From Harenicola maris (GTDB taxonomy: Bacteria > Pseudomonadota > Alphaproteobacteria > Rhodobacterales > Rhodobacteraceae): a DNA stretch of 64,000 nt. Position 1 is the stretch's first letter. Each line of letters starts with the position of its first letter. Made by a program: the position numbers and the translations under genes. Shown piece by piece: positions 18,275 to 29,293 of this stretch. The DNA lies in contig JADQAZ010000002.1 in NCBI GenBank assembly GCA_018524345.1, positions 1 through 64,000 on the forward strand, in the 5' to 3' direction. A model generated the notes under the pieces. It did not search any database, had not been told where the DNA came from, and saw only the letters and a program-made list of their open reading frames with translations.

Positions 18275-18985
18275 TCAAAGCCCGGGTGCCAATGGAACAG
18301 ACCGCCCCAGCGAAACAGAAAGGGGATCAATACGGCAAGCATAGCACAGCACCTCGACCCCCGCCAACCGCGCCTTGGCAAAAGCCGCGGCATAGGCCGG
18401 GTCGATATCGCCCGCCAAATCAAACGCCGCACAATCGGTGCGCTGGATCAGGTAAAACATCACCGCGCGCTGCCCCGCCTGCGCCATGGCCGCAAGCTCC
18501 GCCAAGTGCTTTGCCCCCCGCGCTGTAACGCTGTCGGGAAACTCCGCCAAATCGCCGCCGCGCCGCAGGGTCACGCTTTTGACCTCCACATAGGCGTCGG
18601 GCAGACCGGGCTGCGACAACAGGAAATCAATGCGCGAATTCTGGCCGTATTTCACCTCGCGCCGCAGGCCCTCATATCCGGCAAGCTCCGGCACCGCCCC
18701 GCTTTGCAGGGCCTCGGCCACAACCCCATTCGCCGATCCCGCATCGATACCGGCAAAATGCCCCCCGGCGACTTCAACCAGCCGCCAGCCGTATTTCAGC
18801 TTTTTCTTGGGATCGTCATTCGGCTCAAGCCAAACCCGCGCGCCCTCGTCCTTCAATCCCATCATCGATCCGGGGTTGGGACAATGCGCCACCACAACCA
18901 CCCCGGACTGAAGCTCCACATCCGCCAAAAAGCGTTTGTAGCGCCGCAGCAACCGCGCCGGAACAAGAGGAGTTTGAAACCGCAT
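18275..18985 (-). CDS. sfsA: DNA/RNA nuclease SfsA
   Basis: SfsA was named for sugar fermentation stimulation. Its family has a restriction-endonuclease-like nuclease fold. The 236-residue protein has the OB-like N-terminus (VPARLLRRYKRFLADVEL, CPNPGSM) and the nuclease core NSRIDFLLS...DAYVEVKSVTL, which supplies the acidic/Lys metal site, followed by FPDSVTARGAKHL. Length is typical. Its promoter region (about 40 bp) faces the divergent CinA-domain gene. Confidence 0.93.
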   Translation of the reverse strand: MRFQTPLVPARLLRRYKRFLADVELQSGVVVVAHCPNPGSMMGLKDEGARVWLEPNDDPKKKLKYGWRLVEVAGGHFAGIDAGSANGVVAEALQSGAVPELAGYEGLRREVKYGQNSRIDFLLSQPGLPDAYVEVKSVTLRRGGDLAEFPDSVTARGAKHLAELAAMAQAGQRAVMFYLIQRTDCAAFDLAGDIDPAYAAAFAKARLAGVEVLCYACRIDPLSVSLGRSVPLAPGL

Positions 18986-19028
18986 ATACCGGAGCTATAC
19001 CGTGGCAAGCAGGAAAGGAACCCATCCC

Positions 19029-19760
19029 ATGCCGAACCCCACCGCAGCCATGCTTGTCATCGGCGATGAAATCCTCTCCGGCCGCACGCGCGACGCCAAT
19101 ATGCACCACCTCGCAGGGGTGCTGACAGAACGCGGCATTACCCTGGCCGAGGTCCGTATGGTGCAGGACGAACAGCCCGCCATCGTCGCCGCCGTCAACG
19201 ATCTGCGCGCGCGGTTTGACACGGTCATCACCTCCGGCGGCATCGGCCCCACCCATGACGACATCACCGCCGACGCCATCGGCGCCGCCTTCGGCAGGCC
19301 CGTGGACGTGCGGGACGATGCCCGCACCCTTCTGGCCGAACACTATGCCCGCACAGGCAAGGAGCTTAACGAGGCCCGCCTGCGCATGGCCCGCGTGCCG
19401 GAAGGCGCGGTGCTGATCGACAACCCCGTCTCCGTCGCCCCCGGCTTCTCGGTCGAGAACGTCCATGTCATGGCAGGGGTGCCAAGCGTCTTTCGCGCCA
19501 TGGTCGAAAGCCTGCTGCCAGAGCTGACCGGCGGCCAGCCCCTGCTCTCCCGCTCCCTGCGCGTCAACCGCGGCGAGGGCGACATCGCAGGCCCCTTGGG
19601 CGAGATCGCCAAAGCCATGCCCGCCATCAGCTTCGGCTCCTACCCCTTTGTCGACAACGGGGCCTACGGCGCGAATATCGTGATGCGCAGCACCGATCCC
19701 ACAGCGCTGGAGGCCGCCGTAGCGGCCCTACGCGAGGCCTTCCCGGGGGCCACCGAATGA
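19029..19760 (+). CDS. CinA N-terminal / MoaB-MogA-domain protein
   Basis: The 243-residue protein consists of the molybdopterin-binding (MoCF) domain found at the N-terminus of CinA, without the C-terminal NMN-deamidase domain. Family signatures are LVIGDEILSGRTRDAN, then TSGGIGPTHDDITADA and GPT-like loops. Stand-alone versions are commonly annotated as competence/damage-inducible protein A, but their activity is not established. Start ATG 19029 has GGAACCC upstream. It overlaps the next gene as ATGA. Confidence 0.9.
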   Translation: MPNPTAAMLVIGDEILSGRTRDANMHHLAGVLTERGITLAEVRMVQDEQPAIVAAVNDLRARFDTVITSGGIGPTHDDITADAIGAAFGRPVDVRDDARTLLAEHYARTGKELNEARLRMARVPEGAVLIDNPVSVAPGFSVENVHVMAGVPSVFRAMVESLLPELTGGQPLLSRSLRVNRGEGDIAGPLGEIAKAMPAISFGSYPFVDNGAYGANIVMRSTDPTALEAAVAALREAFPGATE

Positions 19761-20479
19761 ACCTGCCCACCCCCGCCCGCATCTATGACGCAATCGACGC
19801 AACATGGCCCCCGGCCGAAGCGCAAAGCATCGGCGACTGGACAGTGCGCCGCGGCGCAGGCGGCGGCAGCCGCGTCAGCGCCGCCACCACCACCAATGAG
19901 GCCGCCGATATCGCCCAAATGGAACAGGCCCAAACCGCCCTCGGCCAAACCCCTCTCGTCATGGTCCGCCAAGGGCAAACCACCCTCGACACAGCGCTGC
20001 AGGGCGCAGGCTACACCGTGAAAGACCCCGTCCGCGCCTATGCCATCAAAGCCGCCGATCTGGCGCAGGATCCACCCAAAGTCACCGCCTTCATCGTCCA
20101 AGGCGCCCCCCTGACAGCACAAAAAGAGGTCTGGACCCTCGACGGCATCGGAGCGGACCGCCTCGCCGTGATGGACAGATGCGCCCAGCCCAAATGCACC
20201 GTCATGGGCCGCTACAAAGACCGCCCCCTCGGCACAGCCTACCTCGCCGCCGACGGCGATCTGGCCATGCTTCACGCCCTCGTCGTCGCCCCCGCAGCCC
20301 GCAGGCAGAATTTGGCACGCCATATGATGTGGGCCGCCGCCAGCTGGGCCCAAGATCAGGGGGCAACATGGCTCTCCGTCGTGGTAACCAAGGCCAATGC
20401 ACCGGCCAATGGCCTCTACACTTCCCTCGGCATGTCCCCTGTGGGAGACTACCACTACAGGCAGCACCCTTCCGCATGA
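19757..20479 (+). CDS. GNAT family N-acetyltransferase
   Basis: This is a 240-residue acetyltransferase-like protein. The C-terminal half (about 150-235) has the GNAT pattern: AMLHALVVAPAARRQNLARHM for the beta4/alpha3 acetyl-CoA loop, then NGLYTSLGMSPVGDYHYR. The pyrophosphate loop is degenerate (RRQNLA instead of Q/RxxGxG), so activity is not certain. The N-terminal half (WPPAEAQSIGDWTVRRGAGGGSR) looks like a second, decayed GNAT fold. It is coupled to the CinA-domain gene by a 4-bp overlap. Confidence 0.82.
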   Translation: MNLPTPARIYDAIDATWPPAEAQSIGDWTVRRGAGGGSRVSAATTTNEAADIAQMEQAQTALGQTPLVMVRQGQTTLDTALQGAGYTVKDPVRAYAIKAADLAQDPPKVTAFIVQGAPLTAQKEVWTLDGIGADRLAVMDRCAQPKCTVMGRYKDRPLGTAYLAADGDLAMLHALVVAPAARRQNLARHMMWAAASWAQDQGATWLSVVVTKANAPANGLYTSLGMSPVGDYHYRQHPSA

Positions 20480-20543
20480 ACGGCAGGGGCCCTATACTTC
20501 AGGCCCGCGGTAAGGCCAGCACAGGCAGAAAACAGGATACCCC

Positions 20544-21113
20544 ATGACACATCCCCGCCCCACGGCGCTCGACCTTCCCATGGTCGATCCCCTCCCCGAA
20601 GAGACTCAACGCTACTTTGACATCTGCGTGGAAAAACTCGGCATGGTGCCCAATGTGCTCAAGGCCTATGCCTTTGACATCGACAAGCTGAACGCCTTCG
20701 CGGGTCTTTATAACGACCTGATGCTCGCCCCCTCGGGGCTGAGCAAACTGGAACGCGAAATGATCGCTGTGGTGGTCTCTTCGCACAACAAATGCTTCTA
20801 CTGCCTCGTGGCCCACGGCCAAGCCGTCCGCGCCCTGTCGGGCGATCCGGAACTCGGCGAACGGCTGGTGATGAACTACCGCACCGCCACGCTGGAGCCG
20901 AAACAACGCGCCATGCTGGATTTCGCCCAAAAACTGACCGAATCCTCCGCTAGGATCGAGGAAACTGATCGCCAAGCCCTGCGCGATGCCGGCTGGACAG
21001 ACAAAGACATCTGGGACATCGCCAGCGTCGCAGGCTTCTTTAACATGACCAACCGCGTGGCCTCGGCCACCGCAATGGAACCGAACCCGGAGTATCACAG
21101 CCAGAACCGATGA
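20544..21113 (+). CDS. Peroxidase-related (AhpD/carboxymuconolactone decarboxylase-like) protein
   Basis: The 189-residue protein belongs to the uncharacterised peroxidase-related branch of the AhpD/CMD family. The core SSHNKCFYCLVAHG contains the redox CxxC and the nearby histidine. It lies after LEREMIAVVV, as in AhpD. Members of this branch are presumed to act in peroxide or alkyl-hydroperoxide handling, but this is not shown for most. It overlaps the OmpA-family gene as ATGA. Confidence 0.87.
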   Translation: MTHPRPTALDLPMVDPLPEETQRYFDICVEKLGMVPNVLKAYAFDIDKLNAFAGLYNDLMLAPSGLSKLEREMIAVVVSSHNKCFYCLVAHGQAVRALSGDPELGERLVMNYRTATLEPKQRAMLDFAQKLTESSARIEETDRQALRDAGWTDKDIWDIASVAGFFNMTNRVASATAMEPNPEYHSQNR

Positions 21114-22087
21114 TCCGCCGCGCCGCCCCTCTGGCCACCAGCCTCGCCCTCACGGCCTCGCTGGCCTGCGCCAACTCCCTGACACTGGAGTTCCCCTCAA
21201 ACGCCCGCAAGGCGGTTGAGCAGGTCGAGGCATATGGCTCCTACAAGGTGCCGATCTCGGGCTTTCAGGGCGGCACGGTGCAATCCATCTGGGCCGAGGG
21301 CGAGGTCCGCCAACAGGCCTGGCAAGTCACAGCCCCCGGCGTGACCACCCTGCAACTCCTCGCCCCCCTGCGCCGCCAACTGACAGAGGCCGGATTCGAG
21401 GTGATCTACGAATGCGAAACCCGCGATTGCGGCGGCTTCGACTTCCGCTACGCAACCGAAGTGCTGCCCGAACCGGACATGCACGTCGATCTGGGCGACT
21501 TCCGGTTTCTGGCAACTCAGCGCATGGGCGCCGAACGCCCCGAATACGTCAGCCTGATGATCAGCCGCTCCTCCGGACGCGGCTTTGTGCAGGTCGTCCG
21601 CGTCGGGCCGGAGCAAGAGGGCCAAGCCCTCGTCACCGCCTCCTCCAAGAACGCCTTGGTCGCCGCCCTGCCGAAACTGGAAACACAGGCCGTGGGCCCG
21701 GTGACGGGCCTGCCCCTGATCGAACAGCTTGAAACCCACGGCCGCGCCGTTCTGGATGACCTGCGCTTTCAAACCGGATCAAGCCAGCTCGGCGAAGACG
21801 AATTCACATCCCTCCAAGGCCTCGCGGCCTATCTGATCACCAACCCGAACCGCTCTGTCGTTCTGGTCGGGCACACGGATGCCGAAGGCAGCCTCGCAGG
21901 CAATATCTCCCTCTCGCGCAAACGCGCGGGCGCCGTGCGCTCAAGGCTGACGGGGCCACTAGGCGTGCCAGCGGCGCAGGTCAATGCCGACGGCGTCGGC
22001 TTTCTCTCGCCGCTGACCACCAACCTTACCGAAGCCGGCCGCACCCTGAACCGCCGCGTCGAAGTGATCCTCAGCTCCACCGAGTAA
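21110..22087 (+). CDS. OmpA-family protein with DUF4892-like N-terminus
   Basis: The 325-residue exported protein has a signal peptide (about 1-22), an N-terminal region resembling DUF4892 (LEFPSNARKAVEQVEAYGSYKVP), and a C-terminal OmpA/MotB peptidoglycan-binding domain (about 215-325) with VVLVGHTDAEGS, SRKRAGAVRSRL and NRRVEVIL. It should sit in the periplasm or outer membrane bound to peptidoglycan. There is no beta-barrel, so it differs from OmpA itself. It ends before a remarkable run of four hairpins. Confidence 0.85.
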   Translation: MIRRAAPLATSLALTASLACANSLTLEFPSNARKAVEQVEAYGSYKVPISGFQGGTVQSIWAEGEVRQQAWQVTAPGVTTLQLLAPLRRQLTEAGFEVIYECETRDCGGFDFRYATEVLPEPDMHVDLGDFRFLATQRMGAERPEYVSLMISRSSGRGFVQVVRVGPEQEGQALVTASSKNALVAALPKLETQAVGPVTGLPLIEQLETHGRAVLDDLRFQTGSSQLGEDEFTSLQGLAAYLITNPNRSVVLVGHTDAEGSLAGNISLSRKRAGAVRSRLTGPLGVPAAQVNADGVGFLSPLTTNLTEAGRTLNRRVEVILSSTE

Positions 22088-22088
22088 C

Positions 22089-22195
22089 CAATTTCTGAAA
22101 GAAATTGCCCCAAATCCTTACAGGATTTGCCGCAGACTTTTTCAAAAGTCTGCCTCCCCCACACAAATAGACCCCACGCCAGTCTGGCGCGGGGT
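22089..22195. terminator. Four consecutive hairpins at a convergent junction
   Basis: Back to back are CAATTTCT-GAA-AGAAATTG (22089-22107), CAAATCCT-TAC-AGGATTTG (22111-22129), GCAGACTTT-TTCA-AAAGTCTGC (22132-22153) and a GC-rich stem ACCCCACGCCAG/CTGGCGCGGGGT (about 22171-22195, one mismatch). They separate the convergent ompA-like and lysR genes. Termination or 3'-end protection is likely. The tight loops and perfect arms are unusual. Confidence 0.75.
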
Positions 22196-22227
22196 CCTGT
22201 TCGTCCCGGCTCCGGTGATTTAACCAA

Positions 22228-23133
22228 TCACCAAAGACCGGGGCCCTTCTGGGCGAAACTGTTGACGAGAAAGTCGATAAAGGCACGCACCTTGGGCTGT
22301 GTGAAACGCCCGGGCGGGTAAACCGCATAGATGCCAAGGTTCTCCTGCGGCAGATCGGGGATCGCCTCCTGAACCAGACCCTGCTCCATGGCCTCTGCGT
22401 ACAAAAAGCTCGGAAGATAGGCGATGCCAAGGCCGGAAATCGCCGCGTTCAGCAGGCTCTGCCCGTCATTTACAGTCAGCCAACCGGCGGTGCGTACCTG
22501 ACGTTTCTCGCCCGATGGCGCGGTCAGCTTCCAGACATTGCCCGAGGACTGGTTCGAATAATGCAGCAGTTTATGGGCATTCAGATCGTCGATCTTCTCC
22601 GGGCGGCCGAATTTCTCGAAATACTCCGGCGAGGCGATCATCCGCTTTGACGTTTCGGTCAGCTTGCGCGCCCGCAGGGTGCTGTCTTCCAGCTCCCCGA
22701 TACGGATCGCCATATCGAACCCTTCGGAGATCAGCTCAACATAGCGGTTGTTCAGCACCATATTCACCGTGATATCGGGGAATTCGCTCAGGAACTCACC
22801 CAAGACAGGCGAGAGATGGTTCACCCCGAAATCCGTCGCCACAGAAATCCGCAGCAGGCCCGAGGGCGCCGATTGCATCGAGGTGACCAAGGCATCCGCC
22901 TCGCCCGCATCGTTCAGAACGCGGCGGGCGCGGTCATAATATGCAAGTCCGATCTCTGTCGGGCTGACGCGGCGCGTGGTGCGGTTGAGCAGACGGGCAC
23001 CAAGACGGGCCTCCAAACTGGAAACGTGCTTTGAAACGGCAGATTTAGAGATGCCCATTTTCTTGGCCGCATCCGTAAATCCGCCTTGGTCCACCACCGT
23101 GGCGAACGCTTCCATTTCCGTCAATCGGTCCAT
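22228..23133 (-). CDS. LysR-family transcriptional regulator
   Basis: The 301-residue regulator has the N-terminal winged helix-turn-helix (about 1-60) with GGFTDAAKKMGISKSAVSKH and LNRTTRRVSPT. A periplasmic-binding-protein-like effector domain follows (about 90-295). It resembles the large group of LysR proteins that often sit near an oxidoreductase they control. The nearest candidate is fadH, behind it on the same strand, but the target is not evident. No divergent gene shares its promoter. Confidence 0.9.
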   Translation of the reverse strand: MDRLTEMEAFATVVDQGGFTDAAKKMGISKSAVSKHVSSLEARLGARLLNRTTRRVSPTEIGLAYYDRARRVLNDAGEADALVTSMQSAPSGLLRISVATDFGVNHLSPVLGEFLSEFPDITVNMVLNNRYVELISEGFDMAIRIGELEDSTLRARKLTETSKRMIASPEYFEKFGRPEKIDDLNAHKLLHYSNQSSGNVWKLTAPSGEKRQVRTAGWLTVNDGQSLLNAAISGLGIAYLPSFLYAEAMEQGLVQEAIPDLPQENLGIYAVYPPGRFTQPKVRAFIDFLVNSFAQKGPGLW

Positions 23134-23250
23134 TCCGTAACCTCAGTATTGTTCTTGCCCCGTTGACAGTCTTGCCTGCCAAATCGGGCGGGAATGGGAC
23201 AAAGGGCCGACAATATCGCGGTTTTTGAACAATCGTATGCTGGGCGGAAA

Positions 23251-23273
23251 CAGGGAAACAGCGCGTTTCCCTG
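23251..23273 (-). terminator. Intrinsic terminator of fadH
   Basis: CAGGGAAAC-GCGCT-GTTTCCCTG followed by TTTCC, read on the minus strand, is a perfect 9-bp stem located 17 bp after the fadH stop. Confidence 0.75.
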
Positions 23274-23289
23274 CCCCTTTCGCCCTTAT

Positions 23290-25323
<2,034 letters not shown>

Positions 25324-25395
25324 TCAACCGGATTGCCAGCCGAGCCTGTCAAAGGCGCGCGCCCCTGTCACCCAAAACGCGGCGTTACGCCCGCG

Positions 25396-25779
25396 TTATT
25401 GACCGGCAACCTCAAGGCAATGGCGCCGGAAGGCGGACTTGAGCAGGTCCAGCTCGGCCCGCAACAGGTCAAGCTCGGCGCGAATGTCATCCTCAAGCGG
25501 CTGACCGGTGATCACGGTGAACCGCTCCAGCACCTCGTCGCTCCCCGCAAGGCGGATCAAAAAGGTCTGCACTCCGTCGCAAAGAGCCTCCAAAGGGATC
25601 GGCACCCGCACCTGCCACAGGCCCGCCATCTCGCCATCCGCCGTCAGGGTAACCCCCTCGATCTTCTGCTCCAGATGGAACACCTGCAGATCGGGGGCCT
25701 CGCTCGCCCCCTCGGCCAAAAGCATCCCCTCCCAATGGCCACCGGTAATGCGGGTTTTCGTCAGCGTCAGTTCAGTCAT
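25396..25779 (-). CDS. Conserved protein of unknown function
   Basis: The product is 127 residues, soluble and without a signal peptide. The N-terminal 95 residues are mainly predicted beta strands (LTKTRITGGHWEGML, EQKIEGVTLTADGEMAGLW, FLIRLAGSDEVLERFTVI). The end is a heptad-like helix with a duplicated segment (AELDLLRAELDLLKSAF), so it may dimerise through a short coiled coil. I do not recognise the family. It lies 24 bp after the DUF6478 gene and 84 bp before fadH on the same strand, which suggests cotranscription. Confidence 0.7.
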   Translation of the reverse strand: MTELTLTKTRITGGHWEGMLLAEGASEAPDLQVFHLEQKIEGVTLTADGEMAGLWQVRVPIPLEALCDGVQTFLIRLAGSDEVLERFTVITGQPLEDDIRAELDLLRAELDLLKSAFRRHCLEVAGQ

Positions 25780-25803
25780 GGCGTGTCCATCGGGTTAAGC
25801 TGC

Positions 25804-26577
25804 CTAAATCTCGGCGCGCGGGCGGCGCGACAGGGTAAGATCCCGCAGGATCATCTGGTTCATCTGCGGCCCCTCAAAGATCAGATCGATCCAGGCATGC
25901 TCCACCCGCTTTTCGTTGAAATTGGAATAGCTCAGATCGAATTCCACCATCACCTGCGGCTCATGCAGGGGCAGTTCGCGCACGATCTGGTCGGTGTTCG
26001 GCCCGTGCTTTACGTTCAACCGCGCGAACATCTCGATCGGTTGCTCCAGCTCGACAATGGTTTCCAACCGCACCAGATGCTTCTTGCGCAGCCCCTCAAC
26101 CCCCTCGCGCGGCAGGTCGATCACAAGGGACAGAAAGCTGCCGTCAAAGCGGAACACATCCATCCGCAGCCCATAGGGCGCAAGGTCCTCTGGCCGCGTG
26201 TTGCGGATCTGGCGCAGGGTCAACTCGCTGACCGTGCAGTCATGATGCAGGGTGGTCTCGTTCCCGAGGCGCTGCTTGCTGGCCACACCGGCGTAGCCTG
26301 CGGGAAACACGGGGCCGTTCCACAATTCGGGGCGATGGGACCAATCGCTGCCAATCGGCGTGGCCACAGCCGCATTGCCGATCATCGGCAGGGCAAGCCG
26401 GTTCTCCGCCACATGGATCATCCGCTCAAGATGCCGCCGCAGATGCCGCGCCCGCTGCCGCAGGGCGCGCAGCTCGCTCAGGTCAACCCGCGCGGCCTCA
26501 TCCGCGATCCGCCGCCAGCGGCGCAAAGCGGCGCGATGCGCGACCCGATCCAACAAATTATCGATCTTGTAAGCCAT
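25804..26577 (-). CDS. DUF6478-type protein of unknown function
   Basis: This 257-residue protein appears to belong to a family restricted to Rhodobacteraceae-like genomes. It begins with a very arginine-rich amphipathic helix region (LDRVAHRAALRRWRRIADEA, RQRARHLRRHLERMIH) and continues with a beta-rich domain (SVSELTLRQI-type strands; FRFDGSFLSLVIDLP; HAWIDLIFEGPQMNQ). I start at ATG 26577 because GCGGGGT stands 4 bp upstream; an in-frame start at 26625 lacks this. The function is unknown. Confidence 0.75.
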   Translation of the reverse strand: MAYKIDNLLDRVAHRAALRRWRRIADEAARVDLSELRALRQRARHLRRHLERMIHVAENRLALPMIGNAAVATPIGSDWSHRPELWNGPVFPAGYAGVASKQRLGNETTLHHDCTVSELTLRQIRNTRPEDLAPYGLRMDVFRFDGSFLSLVIDLPREGVEGLRKKHLVRLETIVELEQPIEMFARLNVKHGPNTDQIVRELPLHEPQVMVEFDLSYSNFNEKRVEHAWIDLIFEGPQMNQMILRDLTLSRRPRAEI

Positions 26578-26676
26578 AGACCCCGCACTCAACTGGAATT
26601 GCGCTCTGGTGCGACCACCATACAACCCATTACGTTAACCAACTTATTCCACAGGCCACATTTTGCGGCAATAATA

Positions 26677-27432
26677 TCAGTCCGCCTGCGGCAACCCGCC
26701 GCCGACCTCGCTTACGTTGCGCGTCGCGGGGCGCGCCCCGCCGCTCTTGCTCTGGATCGTTCCGGCAAAACGGCGCAGCAGGTCAAAGGCGGCCGTGGGC
26801 TCCAAAGCCCGCTCCTCATACCCGATGACAGAGGCCACAACAGCCCGCCCGCCCTGATCGAAAAACGCCCGCCATGTGCGCGGGCCAAGGCCGTCCGGCC
26901 CCTTGCCGCTGCTGTCGAGGGTCTGCACTAAAAAGAAATCGCCCGAAACCTGCGCCGATTCCACCACGACGCTCTCGGCCTTGCCATCCCGCGACAGCGC
27001 CGCGCGCCCGGCGGCAGAGGCGAAATAGGCGCGGCTCGCCTCCGCATCCACCAGCAAATCCGCCGACCCCTCGCCGCCGACCGACACGGTCAACAGCGCG
27101 TTGGTCACCGGCACATAGGCGCTCGCCGATTGCAACACACTGGCGCAGGAGGCCAGCAGAACAAAGGCGCCGCGCTTGCGGTCCTTGGTGGCACCGGTGT
27201 CGATGCAATAGCCATCCGGCCCCGCCACCGTCACCGCCCCTTCGGCCACGGCCACCTCGCGCGTGCCTTGCACGGGCGATCTGGCCGCGGCCCCGGGTGC
27301 GGCCTCTCCGGTCTGGCTGGCAACGCCAGACTCTTCAATCGCCTTGGTCTCAACATCACCAAAGCAGCCCACAAGGGCAGTCAACACACAAGCGGCCCCA
27401 AGGGCGCGCAGACTAGAGGTCCATATAAACAT
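26677..27432 (-). CDS. Lipoprotein of unknown function
   Basis: The 251-residue protein has a lipoprotein signal peptide with lipobox LVGC (Cys23), so it is membrane-anchored in the periplasm. The mature region starts low-complexity (about 24-55) and then forms a compact domain with [26 protein letters not shown], whose two cysteines may pair. The start overlaps the last 20 bp of ilvD, so it is probably translated from the ilvD mRNA. The family is not recognised. Confidence 0.78.
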   Translation of the reverse strand: MFIWTSSLRALGAACVLTALVGCFGDVETKAIEESGVASQTGEAAPGAAARSPVQGTREVAVAEGAVTVAGPDGYCIDTGATKDRKRGAFVLLASCASVLQSASAYVPVTNALLTVSVGGEGSADLLVDAEASRAYFASAAGRAALSRDGKAESVVVESAQVSGDFFLVQTLDSSGKGPDGLGPRTWRAFFDQGGRAVVASVIGYEERALEPTAAFDLLRRFAGTIQSKSGGARPATRNVSEVGGGLPQAD

Positions 27433-29146
27433 GACGCTCCTTTTTACCGCCCGGATGGGTCACAGCGCCGAACTTCGCGCTGCCCACAAGCTGGGAGTAT
27501 TTCCACAAAGCACCGCTGGCATAGATCGTCTCCCGCGGGCCCTTCCAGTTTTCCTTGCGTTTGGCCATTTCCTCGTCGCTGACATCCACGGAAATATTGC
27601 CCTTGATCGCATCAATGGTGATCATATCGCCGTTCTGAACCAAAGCAATCGGCCCGCCATGGGCGGCCTCTGGCCCCACATGACCCACGCAGAAGCCCCG
27701 CGTCGCGCCAGAGAACCGGCCATCGGTAATCAGGGAGACCTTCTTGCCCATGCCCTGACCGGACAGCGCCGCCGTGGTCGCCAGCATCTCGCGCATGCCG
27801 GGGCCGCCTGCGGGGCCCTCGTTGCGGATCACCAGAACCTCGCCCTCTTCGTATTGACGCGCCTTCACGGCCTCGAAGGCCTCTTCCTCGCATTCGAACA
27901 CACGGGCAGGGCCAACAAACACCTGATGCTGCGAGGGGATGCCCGCAACCTTCACAATCGCCCCATCGGGGGCAAGGTTCCCCTTCAGGCCAACAACACC
28001 GCCGGTCTTGGTCAGCGGCGCCTCGACAGGATGGATCACCGTGCCATCGGCATCGCGATCCACCATATCCAGCTCCTCGCCAATGGTCCGGCCCGTGGCG
28101 GTCATGCAATCCTCATGGATCAGGCCCGCCTTGCGCAATTCGCGCATGACAACCGGCACACCGCCCGCCTCATAAAGGTCCTTGGCAACAAACTGGCCAC
28201 CCGGCTTCAGGTCCACGAAATAGGGGGTGTCGCGGAAAATTTCACACACATCATCCAAGAAGAAATCAATCCCCGCCTCATGGGCCATCGCAGGCAGGTG
28301 CAACCCCGCATTGGTCGACCCGCCAGTGCAGGCCACAACCCGCGCCGCATTCTCAAGCGACTTGCGCGTCACGATATCCCGCGCGCGGATGTTTTTCTCC
28401 AACAGGTTCATCACCGCCTCACCCGAGGCAATGGAATACTGGTCGCGGCTCTCATAAGGCGCAGGCGCGCCCGAGGAGTTCGGCAAGGCCAGACCAATCG
28501 CCTCTGACACACAGGCCATGGTGTTGGCCGTAAACTGCCCGCCACAAGCGCCAGCCGATGGACAGGCAATCCGCTCCAGAACAGCCAGCTGCTCGTCGGA
28601 GTAGTTCCCCGCTTGATGCTGACCCACGGCCTCGAAGACATCCTGCACAGTCACATCCTTGCCGTTCAACCGGCCCGGCAAAATAGACCCGCCATAGATG
28701 AACACCGAAGGCGTGTTCAAACGGATCATCGCCATCATCATCCCGGGCAGGGACTTGTCACAACCGGCAAGGCCCACAATCGCGTCATAGCAATGGCCGC
28801 GCATGGTCAGCTCAACCGTGTCTGCAATCGCCTCCCGCGAGGCAAGAGAGGAGCGCATCCCCTCATGGCCCATGGCAATGCCATCGGTCACGGTGATGGT
28901 GGTGAACTCGCGCGGCGTGCCAGCGGCGGCCCGCACGCCCAGCTTCACAGCCTGCGCCTGACGGTTGAGCGAGATGTTACAAGGCGCGGCCTCGTTCCAA
29001 CAGGTCGCCACACCAATCAACGGCTGGGCAATCTCGTCTTCGGACAGGCCCATGGCATACATATAGGACCGGTGCGGCGCCTTGGCGGGCCCCTCGGTCA
29101 CATAACGGCTGGGCAGCTTCGATTTATCAACAGGACGCTTAAGCAT
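27413..29146 (-). CDS. ilvD: Dihydroxy-acid dehydratase
   Basis: IlvD dehydrates 2,3-dihydroxy-isovalerate and -methylvalerate to the keto acids that precede valine and isoleucine. The 577-residue protein has the expected iron-sulfur cysteines in [18 protein letters not shown] and [12 protein letters not shown], and the C-terminal [20 protein letters not shown]. Start ATG 29146 follows GAGGAGATCACCC. No other branched-chain biosynthesis gene lies near. It appears to head the minus-strand run ilvD-lipoprotein-DUF6478-unknown-fadH. Confidence 0.96.
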   Translation of the reverse strand: MLKRPVDKSKLPSRYVTEGPAKAPHRSYMYAMGLSEDEIAQPLIGVATCWNEAAPCNISLNRQAQAVKLGVRAAAGTPREFTTITVTDGIAMGHEGMRSSLASREAIADTVELTMRGHCYDAIVGLAGCDKSLPGMMMAMIRLNTPSVFIYGGSILPGRLNGKDVTVQDVFEAVGQHQAGNYSDEQLAVLERIACPSAGACGGQFTANTMACVSEAIGLALPNSSGAPAPYESRDQYSIASGEAVMNLLEKNIRARDIVTRKSLENAARVVACTGGSTNAGLHLPAMAHEAGIDFFLDDVCEIFRDTPYFVDLKPGGQFVAKDLYEAGGVPVVMRELRKAGLIHEDCMTATGRTIGEELDMVDRDADGTVIHPVEAPLTKTGGVVGLKGNLAPDGAIVKVAGIPSQHQVFVGPARVFECEEEAFEAVKARQYEEGEVLVIRNEGPAGGPGMREMLATTAALSGQGMGKKVSLITDGRFSGATRGFCVGHVGPEAAHGGPIALVQNGDMITIDAIKGNISVDVSDEEMAKRKENWKGPRETIYASGALWKYSQLVGSAKFGAVTHPGGKKERHVYMDL

Positions 29147-29293
29147 TGGGTGATCTCCTCAGGATGGCTCTGATGGGATACCCCCGCCCCGCAGGGCAGA
29201 CAAGGGCGTTTACGGGCGATTGCGCGGCGAACAAGGGTTGATTGCCCCCATCCCCGCCCCGCCCTAGGGTGCCAACAGACAAAACCCACCAAG

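Noticed and set aside
23163..23170. TTGACA on the plus strand between lysR and fadH
   Set aside because: No plus-strand gene follows and no -10 stands at the right distance.
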